NCBI GenBank assembly: GCA_947467315.1
Contig: CANIID010000013.1
Span: forward strand, 1-39,680
Origin: Betaproteobacteria bacterium
GTDB lineage: Bacteria > Pseudomonadota > Gammaproteobacteria > Burkholderiales > SG8-41
DNA: 39,680 nucleotides
Reading direction: 5' to 3'
In this document: positions 24,736 to 33,641 of the stretch, in pieces
Layout: each line of letters opens with the position of its first letter
Numbering within the stretch: the first letter of the stretch is position 1
Program-made: the position numbers and the translations under genes
The notes under the pieces: model-generated
Database searches by the model: none
Told to the model about the DNA's origin: nothing
Seen by the model: the letters and a program-made list of their open reading frames with translations, nothing else

Positions 24736-25947
24736 TTAGCCGCGCGCCAAAGTGCCCGCGATGTCGGTGCGATACGCGCGCCACGCGGGGATCAGCGCGG
24801 CCAGCACGCCCACGCCCGCTGCCAGCGCCAGCACCCACCATTCCGTTTGCACCCAGATCCAGCCAGTGACCGAGACCTGTTGCGCGGCCTTCAACGCGTG
24901 ACCGAGCACCTCCGTCAGCCCATGCCCCAGCGCGATGCCCAACACACCGCCGATCAGCGCCAGCAGCAGCCCTTCGAACAGCAGCAACAGCATCAGCGTC
25001 CGTGGACGCGCGCCAAGCGTGCGCATTACCGCCAGATCGTAGCGCCGTTCGTTCAGCGCGTTGTAGAGCGCGATGAACACGGAGAGGCCGGCGCTGAACA
25101 CCAGCACCAGCGCAAAGCCGCGCAGTACATCCACCCCCACGCCGATGATGCTGAACAACCGCGCCGTCTCATACGCGGGCGAGGCCGCCTGCATCGCGGA
25201 ATTGTTATTCACATAACGCGGCAACATCGCGGCGGCTATCGGCGAGGCGTATTGAATCAGCAGCGCGGTGTATTCTTTTTCTTCTTCCTTCATCTGGTTG
25301 GCGATATCGTTGATGTCCTTGATCTCGTGATGATCGGCGTGCATCGCCCACACGCTTTCGACACTGCAAATCACCAGCCGGTCGAGCACCGTGCCGCTGC
25401 GTGCGAGAACGCCCGCCACCACATACGGATGCGCCTCGTGCGCATCACCCGCGTCACCCAGGCCGTGCGAGCCATGAAATTTATCGCCGAGTTTCAGCCC
25501 CGTGCGCGCGGCAACTTCCGCGCCGATCACCACTTCCAGCACTTTCTCCCAACGCTTGCCAGATGCAAATTTGGCGTCGTAATGCGTGAGGTAATCGTGC
25601 GTGGTACCGACGATGCGCGCGCCTTTGTAACTGTCGCCCAGCGCCAGCGGCATCGCCTTCTTCACCATGCGATGCTTCGATATCTCAAGCGCTTGTTTAT
25701 AAGGGATATTTCCCGTCGGCACATCCAGATGATAAATGCTCGACAAAATCACCTGCATCGGGCTGCCCTTGGCGCCGATCACCAGATCGATGCCCTGCGC
25801 ATCACGCCGCATGCGTTGGTCGAGCTGCGTGGTGGCGAGCAACAGCAGCACGATGGTCGCCACGCCCAGTGCCAGCAACAGGATATTCAGCAGCGTGTTG
25901 AGGCGGCGCGCTTTGAGATAGGCAAAGCTGATGGTGGCGAGGTTCAT
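24736..25947 (-). CDS. FtsX/MacB-type ABC transporter permease
   Basis: 403 residues from ATG 25947. Four membrane helices: about 17-38 (LLNILLLALGVATIVLLLLA) and three in the last 140 residues. Between the first two is a periplasmic MacB-type domain (DLVIGAKGSPMQVILSSIYH, DVPTGNIPYKQALEI). This is the permease of type VII ABC systems, which move molecules within the periplasm or couple ATP to periplasmic events. His-rich segments occur in that domain (KFHGSHGLGDAGDAHEAHP and MHADHHEIKD). They are unusual and fit a metal-related role. It overlaps the ATPase gene by four bases. Confidence 0.9.
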   Translation of the reverse strand: MNLATISFAYLKARRLNTLLNILLLALGVATIVLLLLATTQLDQRMRRDAQGIDLVIGAKGSPMQVILSSIYHLDVPTGNIPYKQALEISKHRMVKKAMPLALGDSYKGARIVGTTHDYLTHYDAKFASGKRWEKVLEVVIGAEVAARTGLKLGDKFHGSHGLGDAGDAHEAHPYVVAGVLARSGTVLDRLVICSVESVWAMHADHHEIKDINDIANQMKEEEKEYTALLIQYASPIAAAMLPRYVNNNSAMQAASPAYETARLFSIIGVGVDVLRGFALVLVFSAGLSVFIALYNALNERRYDLAVMRTLGARPRTLMLLLLFEGLLLALIGGVLGIALGHGLTEVLGHALKAAQQVSVTGWIWVQTEWWVLALAAGVGVLAALIPAWRAYRTDIAGTLARG

Positions 25948-26585
25948 GCGGCCACCCCAGTCAGTTCGTAGTGATTCGGCACACGCGACTTGATGCGCTG
26001 ATCGTGGGTAGCGATCACCAGTGTCGCGCCGCATGCGTGGGCCTGCGCCAGCAACAAATCCAGCACCTGCACGCAACGTGCATCGTCAAGGTTCGACGTC
26101 GGCTCATCGGCCAGCAGCAGCTTCGGCTTATTCACCACCGCGCGCGCCACCGCCACGCGCTGCGCCTGCCCGTGCGAGAGTTCATGCGGATGTGCGTGGG
26201 CTTTGTCGTCTAAATCAAGACTTGCCAGCACCTCGCACACGCGGGCCGCATCCTGCGCTTCGCCCGCCAAGTATTGTGCCAGCAGCAAATTATTCAGCAC
26301 CGTCAGGCTGTCGATGAGATGCAAGCGTTGCAACACGATGCCGATATGTTTGCCGCGAAACCGATCCAGCGCCGACGGCGACAATGCCATCATATCCTGA
26401 TCCGCCACCGTCACCTGCCCGGCGCTGGGCCGCAAGATGCCGGCCAGCACATGCAGCAAGGTGGTTTTGCCGCTGCCCGACGGCCCCAGCATCAGCCACT
26501 GCGCGCCCTGTTCGGCCTGCCACGCGTCGACGCGCAGCACGTCTTTTCCGTCATAGGCATGCGCAAGTTGGCGAACGGAGAACAT
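25944..26585 (-). CDS. ABC transporter ATP-binding protein (LolD/MacB class)
   Basis: 213 residues from ATG 26585 (a TTG at 26600 is possible). Walker A LGPSGSGKTTLLHVLAG at about 33-49, Q-loop IVLQRLHLIDSLTVLNN, signature LSHGQAQRVAVARAVV, Walker B KLLLADEPTSNLDD, and the switch His in LVIATHDQRIK. The signature LSHGQ is a small variation on LSGGQ. It energises the permease whose ATG overlaps its TGA. It is the first gene of the seven-gene minus-strand set running to tonB. Confidence 0.93.
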   Translation of the reverse strand: MFSVRQLAHAYDGKDVLRVDAWQAEQGAQWLMLGPSGSGKTTLLHVLAGILRPSAGQVTVADQDMMALSPSALDRFRGKHIGIVLQRLHLIDSLTVLNNLLLAQYLAGEAQDAARVCEVLASLDLDDKAHAHPHELSHGQAQRVAVARAVVNKPKLLLADEPTSNLDDARCVQVLDLLLAQAHACGATLVIATHDQRIKSRVPNHYELTGVAA

Positions 26586-26800
26586 GATTTTGGTTTCCAA
26601 AGTTGGGCTGGCATTTTACCGCCACCGCGTCGCGCTTGCGGCGCGTCGCTCCAAACGTCTGGTGTCGCGTCCAAACACAAGCTGTTGCGCGCAGCACACA
26701 CCGACACATCACAAACGGTTGAATATATGGGGGAATTTCTCTTTTCACCCCTCATTTGATATCCTCTCGCTACGATAACCATGCCCACTGGGAACCCCTT

Positions 26801-27591
26801 ATGTTGACGACTTCGCTACGCACACTGGCTTTGGCCGCCCTGGTCGGCCTCGGCGCCGGCGCTTACGTTCCCGCCGTGACTGCTGCTCCCGACGAAATTG
26901 TGGTGTTTACCGACGAGTTCGAGAAAAAAGGCGCGGTCGGCTACGAGTTGCACCTGAACTACGCCGCGCGCGCGCAAAACGCCGGATTACCCCGGCGAGC
27001 AAGCGCCGCATCATGTTTTCCGCGTCATGCCTGAAATCGTCTGGGGCTTGTCAGAGAAGTGGAACCTCGGTCTGCATTTTCCGCTGTCGTACGACCCCGC
27101 CACAAAATCCGCCAAGCTCGACGGCGCGAAAGTGCGTTTGCATTATCTGAACGTCAACGAGCACAGCCCCGACAGCGCGACCTTTTATGGCGTCAATTAC
27201 GAGGTCTCGGCCTATAGCAAGCGCATCACCGAATCACGCTACAACGCGGAGCTGCGCGGCATTGTGGGTGTGCGCGCCGGCGACTGGAAATTTACCGTCA
27301 ATCCGATCCTCACCAAGGCGCTCAGCGACAACCCCAATGGCAAGCATCTGGAGTTCGAGGTATTCGGCCAGGCGCTGCGTTCATTCGACGAAGATTTCGC
27401 CGTGGGCATCGAACATTATTCGTCACTCGGTCGGCTACCCGACGTTTGGCTCGCAATCGGAGCAAATCACCTACTTGGTAACCGATTTCAAGACCAAGCA
27501 TCACTTCGACATTCATCTGGGTATCGGACATGGCTGGACCAGCCCGACCGACAAACTGGTATTCAAAGCGCTGATCGGCATACCGTTTTAA
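26801..27591 (+). pseudogene. Secreted/outer-membrane protein with two frameshifts
   Basis: Three overlapping frames together make one protein of about 260 residues. Frame A, from ATG 26801, has a signal peptide (LAALVGLGAGAYVPAVTAA) and EIVVFTDEFEKKGAVGYELH, LNYAARA. It shifts inside a run of alternating G and C at about 26970-26980 to frame B: KTPDYPGEQAPHHVFRVMPE, WGLSEKWNLGLHFPLSYDP. Frame B shifts near 27425-27445 to frame C: GYPTFGSQSEQITYLVTDFK, ending WTSPTDKLVFKALIGIPF and TAA 27591. Beta-rich sequence with an aromatic C-terminus suggests an outer-membrane barrel. Adding one GC unit would repair the first break. True decay, sequencing error or slippage are all possible. Confidence 0.7.
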
Positions 27592-27624
27592 CTGCGGCGC
27601 GGCGGTAGCAAAGGTATCGACGCC

Positions 27625-29337
27625 ATGAAAATCAAAACACAGTTGATGGTACTTGGCATCACCGGCATTGCGTTGGTCTTGGCCATAGGCGCACTCAGCG
27701 TTCACTCCAAGCGCAAAGTGGATGTGGCGCTCGAAGCGAATACTCTCCTCACGACTGCACTGCGCAACCACGGCGAGGCCGACATGATGCACGATTCGCT
27801 GCGCGACGACGTGTACGAGGCAGTACTCTCGGGCATCCGTGGTGATGCCGAACATATCAAGGAAGTACAAAAGGAATTTGCCGCACACGCCGCGAATTTC
27901 AAAAAAAGCCTAGCCGCCAACGGCAACCTCGCACTCGACGCAGACATGAGTGCACGCCTGAAAGCGCTGCAGGGGCCGCTGGAAGCTTACATACGCGCGT
28001 CGGAAGAGCTGATCGCGATCGCGGGCGATAACGAAAAAGCCACTCCCAAAATCAAGGGGTTTCAGGATTCATTCGAAGCCCTCGAAAAGCCCATGGCCGC
28101 CATGAGCGACAGGATCGAGGAGCTGGTCAAGCAGCGCAAACAAGCGGTTGATGAAGCCACACGACTGTCCGAACTGCTCGCCGTCGTGGTAACGCTGGTG
28201 GGTGTCGTGGTGATGGCTGTATTAGGATTTCTGGTGTATCGCAGTGTGACCGGCTCGATCCATGGCGTGCAACGCGCGGTGGACGATCTGCGTGCGGGCT
28301 CCAGCGATCTGACGTACCGGCTGCCGGCCATGAAGGGCGAGTTTAACCACCTGAGCACATCGCTCAACCAGTTTATCGGCGGGCTGCACGACATTGTGTC
28401 GCGGGTGCGCGACAGCGCATCCACGATTGGCGAAACCTCGCAGCACGTCGCGCAGGGCAATCAGAGTCTGTCGGCGCGCACCGAAGAGCAGGCCGCTGGT
28501 CTGGAAGAAACCGCGTCGAGCATGGAGCAATTGACCGCTACCGTGAAACGTAACACGGATAGCGCACAGCGCGCCAACGAACTGGCGCAAAGCGCGTCGC
28601 AGGTGGCGTCGCGTGGCGGCGAAACGGTGCGCGGCGTGGTCACCACTATGGAAGGTATTTCCGAGTTATCCCGCAAAATCGCCGATATTATCGGCGTGAT
28701 CGACAGCATCGCGTTTCAGACCAATATCCTCGCGCTCAACGCGGCCGTCGAAGCCGCGCGCGCCCGCGAACAGGGCCGTGGTTTCGCGGTGGTTGCCACT
28801 GAAGTGCGGGCGCTGGCGCAGCGCTCGGCGCAAGCCGCCAAGGAAATCAAAGGCCTGATTCAAGCGTCGGCCGATCAAGTCGAAAGCGGCACACGGTTCG
28901 TGGGCGATGCCGGCAAAACCATGGACGACATTGTCGCGTCGGTAAGAGAAGTCACCGACATCATCGCCGATATTTCAGGGGCCAGCCGTGAGCAACTCAG
29001 CGGTATCGAGCAAGTCAACCGCGCGGTGACCGATATGGATACCTCGACCCAGCAAAATGCCGCCATGGTCGAACAATCGGCGGCGGCGGCGGAACACATG
29101 GCTCAACAGGCGCAGGATCTGATCGCAGCCTTCGCACGCTTCAAACTGCATGCATCGGCGGCAGCCGACACGCGATTGCATGCCCGTCAGGCAACACCCG
29201 CGCCTGATCCCATGGCCCACTATGACCCTGCCGCACAGCAGCCGCGCCCGCAGGCGTTGCCGCCCTCACGCACGCGCACCGCGTTACCGCACCAGCAACG
29301 TGCCAACGAAGCGGGCGGCGACTGGAAAGAGTTTTAG
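27625..29337 (+). CDS. Methyl-accepting chemotaxis protein
   Basis: 570 residues. TM1 is about 7-28 ([20 protein letters not shown]), then a four-helix-type periplasmic sensor (about 29-180), TM2 ([20 protein letters not shown], near 190-208), a HAMP domain and the cytoplasmic signalling domain. The hairpin tip carries the receptor hallmark [20 protein letters not shown], then [20 protein letters not shown]. Methylation helices flank it ([19 protein letters not shown]). The protein ends with a Pro-rich linker and DWKEF, which fits the CheR/CheB-tethering pentapeptide xWxxF. The ligand is unknown. No che genes are near. Confidence 0.95.
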   Translation: MKIKTQLMVLGITGIALVLAIGALSVHSKRKVDVALEANTLLTTALRNHGEADMMHDSLRDDVYEAVLSGIRGDAEHIKEVQKEFAAHAANFKKSLAANGNLALDADMSARLKALQGPLEAYIRASEELIAIAGDNEKATPKIKGFQDSFEALEKPMAAMSDRIEELVKQRKQAVDEATRLSELLAVVVTLVGVVVMAVLGFLVYRSVTGSIHGVQRAVDDLRAGSSDLTYRLPAMKGEFNHLSTSLNQFIGGLHDIVSRVRDSASTIGETSQHVAQGNQSLSARTEEQAAGLEETASSMEQLTATVKRNTDSAQRANELAQSASQVASRGGETVRGVVTTMEGISELSRKIADIIGVIDSIAFQTNILALNAAVEAARAREQGRGFAVVATEVRALAQRSAQAAKEIKGLIQASADQVESGTRFVGDAGKTMDDIVASVREVTDIIADISGASREQLSGIEQVNRAVTDMDTSTQQNAAMVEQSAAAAEHMAQQAQDLIAAFARFKLHASAAADTRLHARQATPAPDPMAHYDPAAQQPRPQALPPSRTRTALPHQQRANEAGGDWKEF

Positions 29338-29407
29338 CGCCGCCGTTGATTGCAGAACATCGGTTTAAAGCTATTTTTCAGTCATTTTTGTCACGCTGCG
29401 CGTCACC

Positions 29408-29641
29408 ATGAAACGCCTCTTCATTTTCCTGATCGACGCCTACAAGCTGCTGCTGTCGCCATTTTTTGGCCAGCAATGCCGCTTCTATCCGACGTGTTCA
29501 AGCTACGCCAAAGAAGCGATTGAAGTCCACGGCGCGTTGTGCGGCGGGTGGCTCGGCGTGAAACGCATTGTGCGCTGTAATCCGTGGTGCAAAGGCGGTG
29601 TGGACGAAGTGCCGCCGCTCACTTCCGCAACTAAGCGCTAA
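29408..29641 (+). CDS. yidD: YidD, membrane protein insertion factor
   Basis: 77 residues. YidD is a small amphipathic-helix protein at the inner membrane that helps YidC insert proteins. [40 protein letters not shown] and [19 protein letters not shown] contain the family's Cys set. It is usually between rnpA and yidC; here it stands alone after a chemotaxis receptor and its stop overlaps that of rlmI on the other strand. Confidence 0.92.
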   Translation: MKRLFIFLIDAYKLLLSPFFGQQCRFYPTCSSYAKEAIEVHGALCGGWLGVKRIVRCNPWCKGGVDEVPPLTSATKR

Positions 29642-30837
29642 GTGGAGAGGCGGCACACCAACCCTTTCAGATATTCGCCTTCCGGAAAGCTCAGTAACAC
29701 GGGATGATCGCCCGCCGCGTGATGCCATGCCTCCACACGCGCATTCACACCTGCATCCAGCGCAGCGCCGGCGACGATTTTCTGGAACAGATCCGCGCTC
29801 ACGCCGCCGGAACACGAGTACGTCATCAACACACCGCCGGGGTTCAGCAGTTTGAAGCCCAGCAGGTTCGCATCCTTGTACGCCCGCGCGGCTTTTTCGG
29901 CATGCGCGGCGGTGGGCGCGAGTTTGGGCGGATCGAGCACGACGATATCGAAACGCCGGTTCTGATCGCGAAATAGCCGCAGCGTTTGAAACACATCGCC
30001 TTCGATCCATTCGGTTTTCGGCAGATGGTTACGCGTGGCGTTCGCGCGAGCCGTCGCCAGCGCAGGGTCGGAGCTGTCGATGGCAGTGACCGATTGCGCG
30101 CCGCCGGCCAGCGCGTGCAACGCAAAACCGCCGCTGTAGCAAAAGCAATCCAGCACGGCTTTGTCTTTAGCAATTTCCTTTAAAAACATATGGTTATCTC
30201 GTTGATCGAGATAGTAGCCGGTCTTGTGTCCCGCCTCGATTGCGACCTGGAATTGCAGGCCGTATTCGTGAACGATGAGTGGGCCGGTGAGCGCATCACC
30301 ACGCAATAAACCGCTGCGCGGCGGCAAGCCTTCGAGCTCGCGCACATCGGCATCGGAACGCTCCCACACGCGCGCGATGTTGAATGGCGCGGGCAGCGCC
30401 ATCAACGCATCGGCGATGACGTCGCGCCAACGCTCGCCGCCTGCCGCGAGTAATTGCACGACGACAGTATCGCCGTATAGATCGGCGATCACGCCGGGCA
30501 AGCCATCGGATTCGCCATGTACCAGGCGCGCCGCGTTGGTAAGCCCGCTCGCCAGCAGGCTGGCGCGCGCCTGTGCAGCGGTAGCAATCCGGTCTTTGAA
30601 AAAAGTGTCGTCGATGGCGCGCCCGGCATACGGCGGCCAATCCCACACGCGCGCGCAGATTTGGGATTTCGGGCTGTAGGCCGCAACGGCGAGCATCGCG
30701 CCCTCGGCCGAGCGCACGTCTACCGTGTCACCCGATTGCGGCGCGCCCTCGATGCGTGCAACGGCGCCGGAAAAAACCCACGGATGCCGGCGCTTGAGGG
30801 ATTTGTCGCGACCGGGTTTGAGGATCAGGCAGGTCAA
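29638..30837 (-). CDS. rlmI: RlmI-like 23S rRNA (cytosine-5) methyltransferase
   Basis: 399 residues, TTG start at 30837 overlapping the previous stop (TTGA). RlmI methylates C1962 of 23S rRNA using S-adenosylmethionine. An N-terminal PUA-like domain ([20 protein letters not shown]) is followed by a central domain, then [20 protein letters not shown], the SAM-binding motif [32 protein letters not shown] and the catalytic-Cys region [15 protein letters not shown]. The stretch HMFLKEIAK is encoded by a copy of the AT-rich repeat; protein length at that place is the same as in E. coli RlmI. It is the last gene of a nine-gene run. Confidence 0.9.
   Translation of the reverse strand: MTCLILKPGRDKSLKRRHPWVFSGAVARIEGAPQSGDTVDVRSAEGAMLAVAAYSPKSQICARVWDWPPYAGRAIDDTFFKDRIATAAQARASLLASGLTNAARLVHGESDGLPGVIADLYGDTVVVQLLAAGGERWRDVIADALMALPAPFNIARVWERSDADVRELEGLPPRSGLLRGDALTGPLIVHEYGLQFQVAIEAGHKTGYYLDQRDNHMFLKEIAKDKAVLDCFCYSGGFALHALAGGAQSVTAIDSSDPALATARANATRNHLPKTEWIEGDVFQTLRLFRDQNRRFDIVVLDPPKLAPTAAHAEKAARAYKDANLLGFKLLNPGGVLMTYSCSGGVSADLFQKIVAGAALDAGVNARVEAWHHAAGDHPVLLSFPEGEYLKGLVCRLST
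30171..30197 (-). repeat. AT-rich dispersed repeat, copy 8, inside rlmI
   Basis: Minus strand: ATAACCATATG then TTTTTAAAGGAAATTG. It shares 17 consecutive bases (ATATGTTTTTAAAGGAA) with the copy before the PCuAC gene. It is read by rlmI in the same frame as the mini-ORF of the intergenic copies (M-F-L-K-E). Confidence 0.8.
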
Positions 30838-31130
30838 TCACCACCGCCGCCACCGCCACTATCGGAACCGCCGGAACTGCTCGACGAGTCAGAACTGCTG
30901 CTCCAATCGCTGCCTGAACTGCTGGAGCCGCTATCACCGGAAGCACTGCTGCCGAAGGTGCTGCTGTCCGAATCGCTGCTGCCGCCGAGACCGCCGCCCA
31001 TGATCGCGGCAATCATCACTGCGGCCACCACCGCCACGCCCACGGCAACCGCAAGGCCGGCGCCGGCCATCAACAGTCCGCCCGCCGCGAGCACGCCCGC
31101 GCCGCCACCCATCATCATTTTGCTTGCCAT
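30834..31130 (-). CDS. Small membrane protein with Gly/Ser-rich tail
   Basis: 98 residues. AGGGAG lies nine bases before ATG 31130. A hydrophobic Gly/Ala/Val region (about 8-46, one or two membrane passes) is followed by a Ser/Gly/Asp low-complexity tail (GSSSSGSDWSSSSDSSSSSG and beyond) ending in GGGGGGD. No family recognised; similar tails end TPM-domain proteins. Evidence that it is real: a good ribosome site, a position 22 bases after xerC, and a stop overlapping the rlmI start. Low complexity makes the coding call less sure. Confidence 0.6.
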   Translation of the reverse strand: MASKMMMGGGAGVLAAGGLLMAGAGLAVAVGVAVVAAVMIAAIMGGGLGGSSDSDSSTFGSSASGDSGSSSSGSDWSSSSDSSSSSGGSDSGGGGGGD

Positions 31131-31152
31131 GCTGAAGTCTCCCTATCCGTCC

Positions 31153-32112
31153 TTATGATTTGGTCTTGCGTTTTGCCCGAGGATGCGCCTGGTCATACAC
31201 CTTCGCCAGGTGTTGAAAATCCAGTTGCGTATACACCTGCGTGGAAGAAATACTCGCGTGCCCGAGCATCTCCTGTACCGCACGCAAATCACCGCTCGAT
31301 TGCAACACGTGCGAAGCAAACGAATGCCGCAACATATGCGGATGCACCGACGCATCCAGCCCTGATTTTATCGCCCATTGCTTGAGCCGCAACTGCACCG
31401 CGCGCGGGCCGAGCCTGCCACCGTTGCGATTGACAAACAGCGCGGTTTCACCCTGGCTCGCGATCTCGCCGCGCGGCGCGAGCCATGCGTTTACCGCAGC
31501 CAGCGCTTGTCGCCCCACCGGCACCACGCGCGTTTTGCCGCCCTTGCCAGTAACGCGCACCGTGCCGTCGGCGCTGTCGATGTCGTCCGGCGCGAGGCTG
31601 GTCAGTTCCGACAAGCGCAGTCCCGACGAATAGAACAATTCAAACATCGCCTTGTCGCGCAGCGCGAGCGCGCTATCATCGTCCATCGCCAGCAAACGGC
31701 TGCTCTCATCGGGCGACAGCGCGTGCGGCAGGCGCTTCACGGCTTTCGGCGCGCGTATCCCCAGGCACGGGTTGGCGCCAAAGCCGCGGTCACGCGCGAG
31801 ATAGCGATAGAAACCGCGCCACGCCGACAACATGCGCGCAATGGAACGGCCATCGAGCCCGCGCGCGTGCAACTGCGCGGCGTAGCGGCGTATCTGATGC
31901 ACTTGCAGGGTGTCGAGCGGGCTGGCGCCGGCGAGTTGTATCAGCGCCGTGATATCGCGCGCGTAGCTCGACACGGTGTTGACCGCCAAGCGGCGCTCGT
32001 GTGTGAGATGCGCGAGAAAATCTGTCAGGTGTTGCTGGGCAGGCGTTCGCGGCGCGGGTCCACCCGAGGTCGATTCCGATGCGGTTGCCGCGGCGGTCAC
32101 GCCCGCCGTCAC
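31153..32112 (-). CDS. xerC: Tyrosine recombinase XerC
   Basis: 319 residues, GTG start at 32112 overlapping the DUF484 stop (GTGA). XerC works with XerD at dif to resolve chromosome dimers. An extra Ser/Thr/Ala-rich lead of about 25 residues precedes the core-binding domain (HLTDFLAHLTHERRLAVNTV). Catalytic residues: Arg in SSGLRLSELTSLAPDDI, Lys in VTGKGGKTRVVPV, HxxR in HPHMLRHSFASHVLQSSGD, His in MLGHASISSTQ and the nucleophile Tyr in TQVYTQLDF. The dapF-DUF484-xerC order is the usual proteobacterial one, which supports XerC rather than a phage integrase. Confidence 0.94.
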   Translation of the reverse strand: MTAGVTAAATASESTSGGPAPRTPAQQHLTDFLAHLTHERRLAVNTVSSYARDITALIQLAGASPLDTLQVHQIRRYAAQLHARGLDGRSIARMLSAWRGFYRYLARDRGFGANPCLGIRAPKAVKRLPHALSPDESSRLLAMDDDSALALRDKAMFELFYSSGLRLSELTSLAPDDIDSADGTVRVTGKGGKTRVVPVGRQALAAVNAWLAPRGEIASQGETALFVNRNGGRLGPRAVQLRLKQWAIKSGLDASVHPHMLRHSFASHVLQSSGDLRAVQEMLGHASISSTQVYTQLDFQHLAKVYDQAHPRAKRKTKS

Positions 32113-32750
32113 ACCAAATGCCGCGCCAGCGCCGCGGCAACAATGTCGCCCAGCCGCGACAGGAAGATGGTGCCCATTTCGGGGTAAAAGCGATGCGGAT
32201 CTTCGCTCGCCAGCGCGAGCAGGCCAAACCCATCACTGTCGCGCAACCCGATGTAGGCAAATGATTTCAGCAGCGGAGCGGATTCACCGAACAATTGCGC
32301 CGTGTCTGCGGCGGCCTGCGCGCAGCAGTGCGGATGCGCAAGGCCCGCAGCAAAGGCGCGTGTCGCGTCGCTGGTCGTCTGAAATGCCGGCAGATCATCG
32401 GCCCCGCGCCACACGCGCAGCACCACGTGCGGCACGGAAAAATCTTCCCGCAGATTGAATTCCGCCGCATGCACGGCGGCGGCGATATCTTTCGCGCCCA
32501 GCAGCGCCAGCGTGATGCGATGCATCTTCTCGCCGATGGCGTCGTTGTCTTCGCCGAACTGGATGATTTCGCGCAGCTTGCCTTCGAGCTGCTTGCTTTT
32601 TTCGCGCAGCGTCAGAATCTGCCGCTCGCTGATGGGGATGGTGCGCCCGCCGTGCGGATGCGGAATATGCATCTCCGACATCATTTCGGCATATTGCTCG
32701 AAAAACTCCGGATGCTCTTTTAGATAGGCAGCTACGTCTTCTGAATTCAT
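32109..32750 (-). CDS. DUF484 family protein
   Basis: 213 residues. The N-terminus (VAAYLKEHPEFFEQYAEMM, then HGGRTIPISERQILTLREK) is the DUF484 signature, followed by a coiled segment and a GAF-like domain. The function is unknown; it is almost always encoded between dapF and xerC in Proteobacteria, as here. It ends inside the xerC start codon. Confidence 0.9.
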   Translation of the reverse strand: MNSEDVAAYLKEHPEFFEQYAEMMSEMHIPHPHGGRTIPISERQILTLREKSKQLEGKLREIIQFGEDNDAIGEKMHRITLALLGAKDIAAAVHAAEFNLREDFSVPHVVLRVWRGADDLPAFQTTSDATRAFAAGLAHPHCCAQAAADTAQLFGESAPLLKSFAYIGLRDSDGFGLLALASEDPHRFYPEMGTIFLSRLGDIVAAALARHLV

Positions 32751-32800
32751 TATTTTCCCTGAGTGATTGGCGGTGCGCAGTTCATGGTACCGCGTGACGC

Positions 32801-33631
32801 TTACAAATCTATTTCGCCTTCATACACGGTGACGGCGGGCCCGGTCATCAACACCGGCTGGCCTTCACCCGCCCATGATATACCGAGGTCTCCGCCGCGC
32901 GTGGTGACGCGCACGCGCGCATCGAGCAGGCCGCGCTGGATGCCCGCCACCACCGCCGCGCACGCACCGGTGCCGCACGCCAGGGTTTCGCCCGCGCCGC
33001 GCTCATACACGCGCAGTTTGATATGGCTGCGGTCGATGATCTGCATAAAACCGGCGTTGACGCGATTGGGGAAGCACGGATGCGCTTCGATCAACGGCCC
33101 CTCGGTTTCCACCGCCGCGGCCAGAATATCGGGAACAATCTGCACCGCGTGCGGATTCCCCATGGATAAGATATTGAAATTTATGGTTTTTTTATCAATG
33201 GCCAACTCATACGTGAGCGCCCGCTGACGCACCACAAAAGGAACCAACGCCGGCTCGAATATGGGCGCGCCCATATTCACCGTAACCTCGCCGTTGGCCT
33301 CCAGCGTGGGTTCAATGGTGCCGGACAGCGTGCCCACGCGAATGCAGGTTTTTTGCGTCAGCCCTTTGTCGTGTACGTAGCGCACGAAGCAGCGCGCACC
33401 GTTGCCGCATTGCTCCACTTCGCCACCGTCGGCATTGAAGATGCGGTAGTAAAAATCGGTGTCTGCGGAGCGCGCCTTTTCCACCTGCAAGATTTGATCG
33501 CAACCCACGCCGAAATGGCGGTCGGCCAGGGCGCGCAAATGATCGGTATCCAGCGCCAGCGGCTGGCGGGTGGCATCGAGCACGACGAAGTCGTTGCCCA
33601 ATCCATGCATTTTGGTGAATTTTAGACGCAT
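32801..33631 (-). CDS. dapF: Diaminopimelate epimerase DapF
   Basis: 276 residues. DapF converts LL-DAP to meso-DAP for lysine and peptidoglycan synthesis. Both catalytic Cys regions are present: [16 protein letters not shown] (near 76) and [16 protein letters not shown] (near 220). [11 protein letters not shown] and [13 protein letters not shown] are further family motifs. A short AT-rich stretch near 33166-33195 encodes KKTINFNIL and weakly resembles the dispersed repeat. It starts 10 bases after the CoA-binding protein gene. Confidence 0.96.
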   Translation of the reverse strand: MRLKFTKMHGLGNDFVVLDATRQPLALDTDHLRALADRHFGVGCDQILQVEKARSADTDFYYRIFNADGGEVEQCGNGARCFVRYVHDKGLTQKTCIRVGTLSGTIEPTLEANGEVTVNMGAPIFEPALVPFVVRQRALTYELAIDKKTINFNILSMGNPHAVQIVPDILAAAVETEGPLIEAHPCFPNRVNAGFMQIIDRSHIKLRVYERGAGETLACGTGACAAVVAGIQRGLLDARVRVTTRGGDLGISWAGEGQPVLMTGPAVTVYEGEIDL

Positions 33632-33641
33632 TTAAATGATT

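Noticed and set aside
24847-25971. 374-residue plus-strand ORF
   Set aside because: Antisense to the ABC permease, which has clear family motifs. The composition (His/Gln/Arg-rich) is that of a shadow frame.
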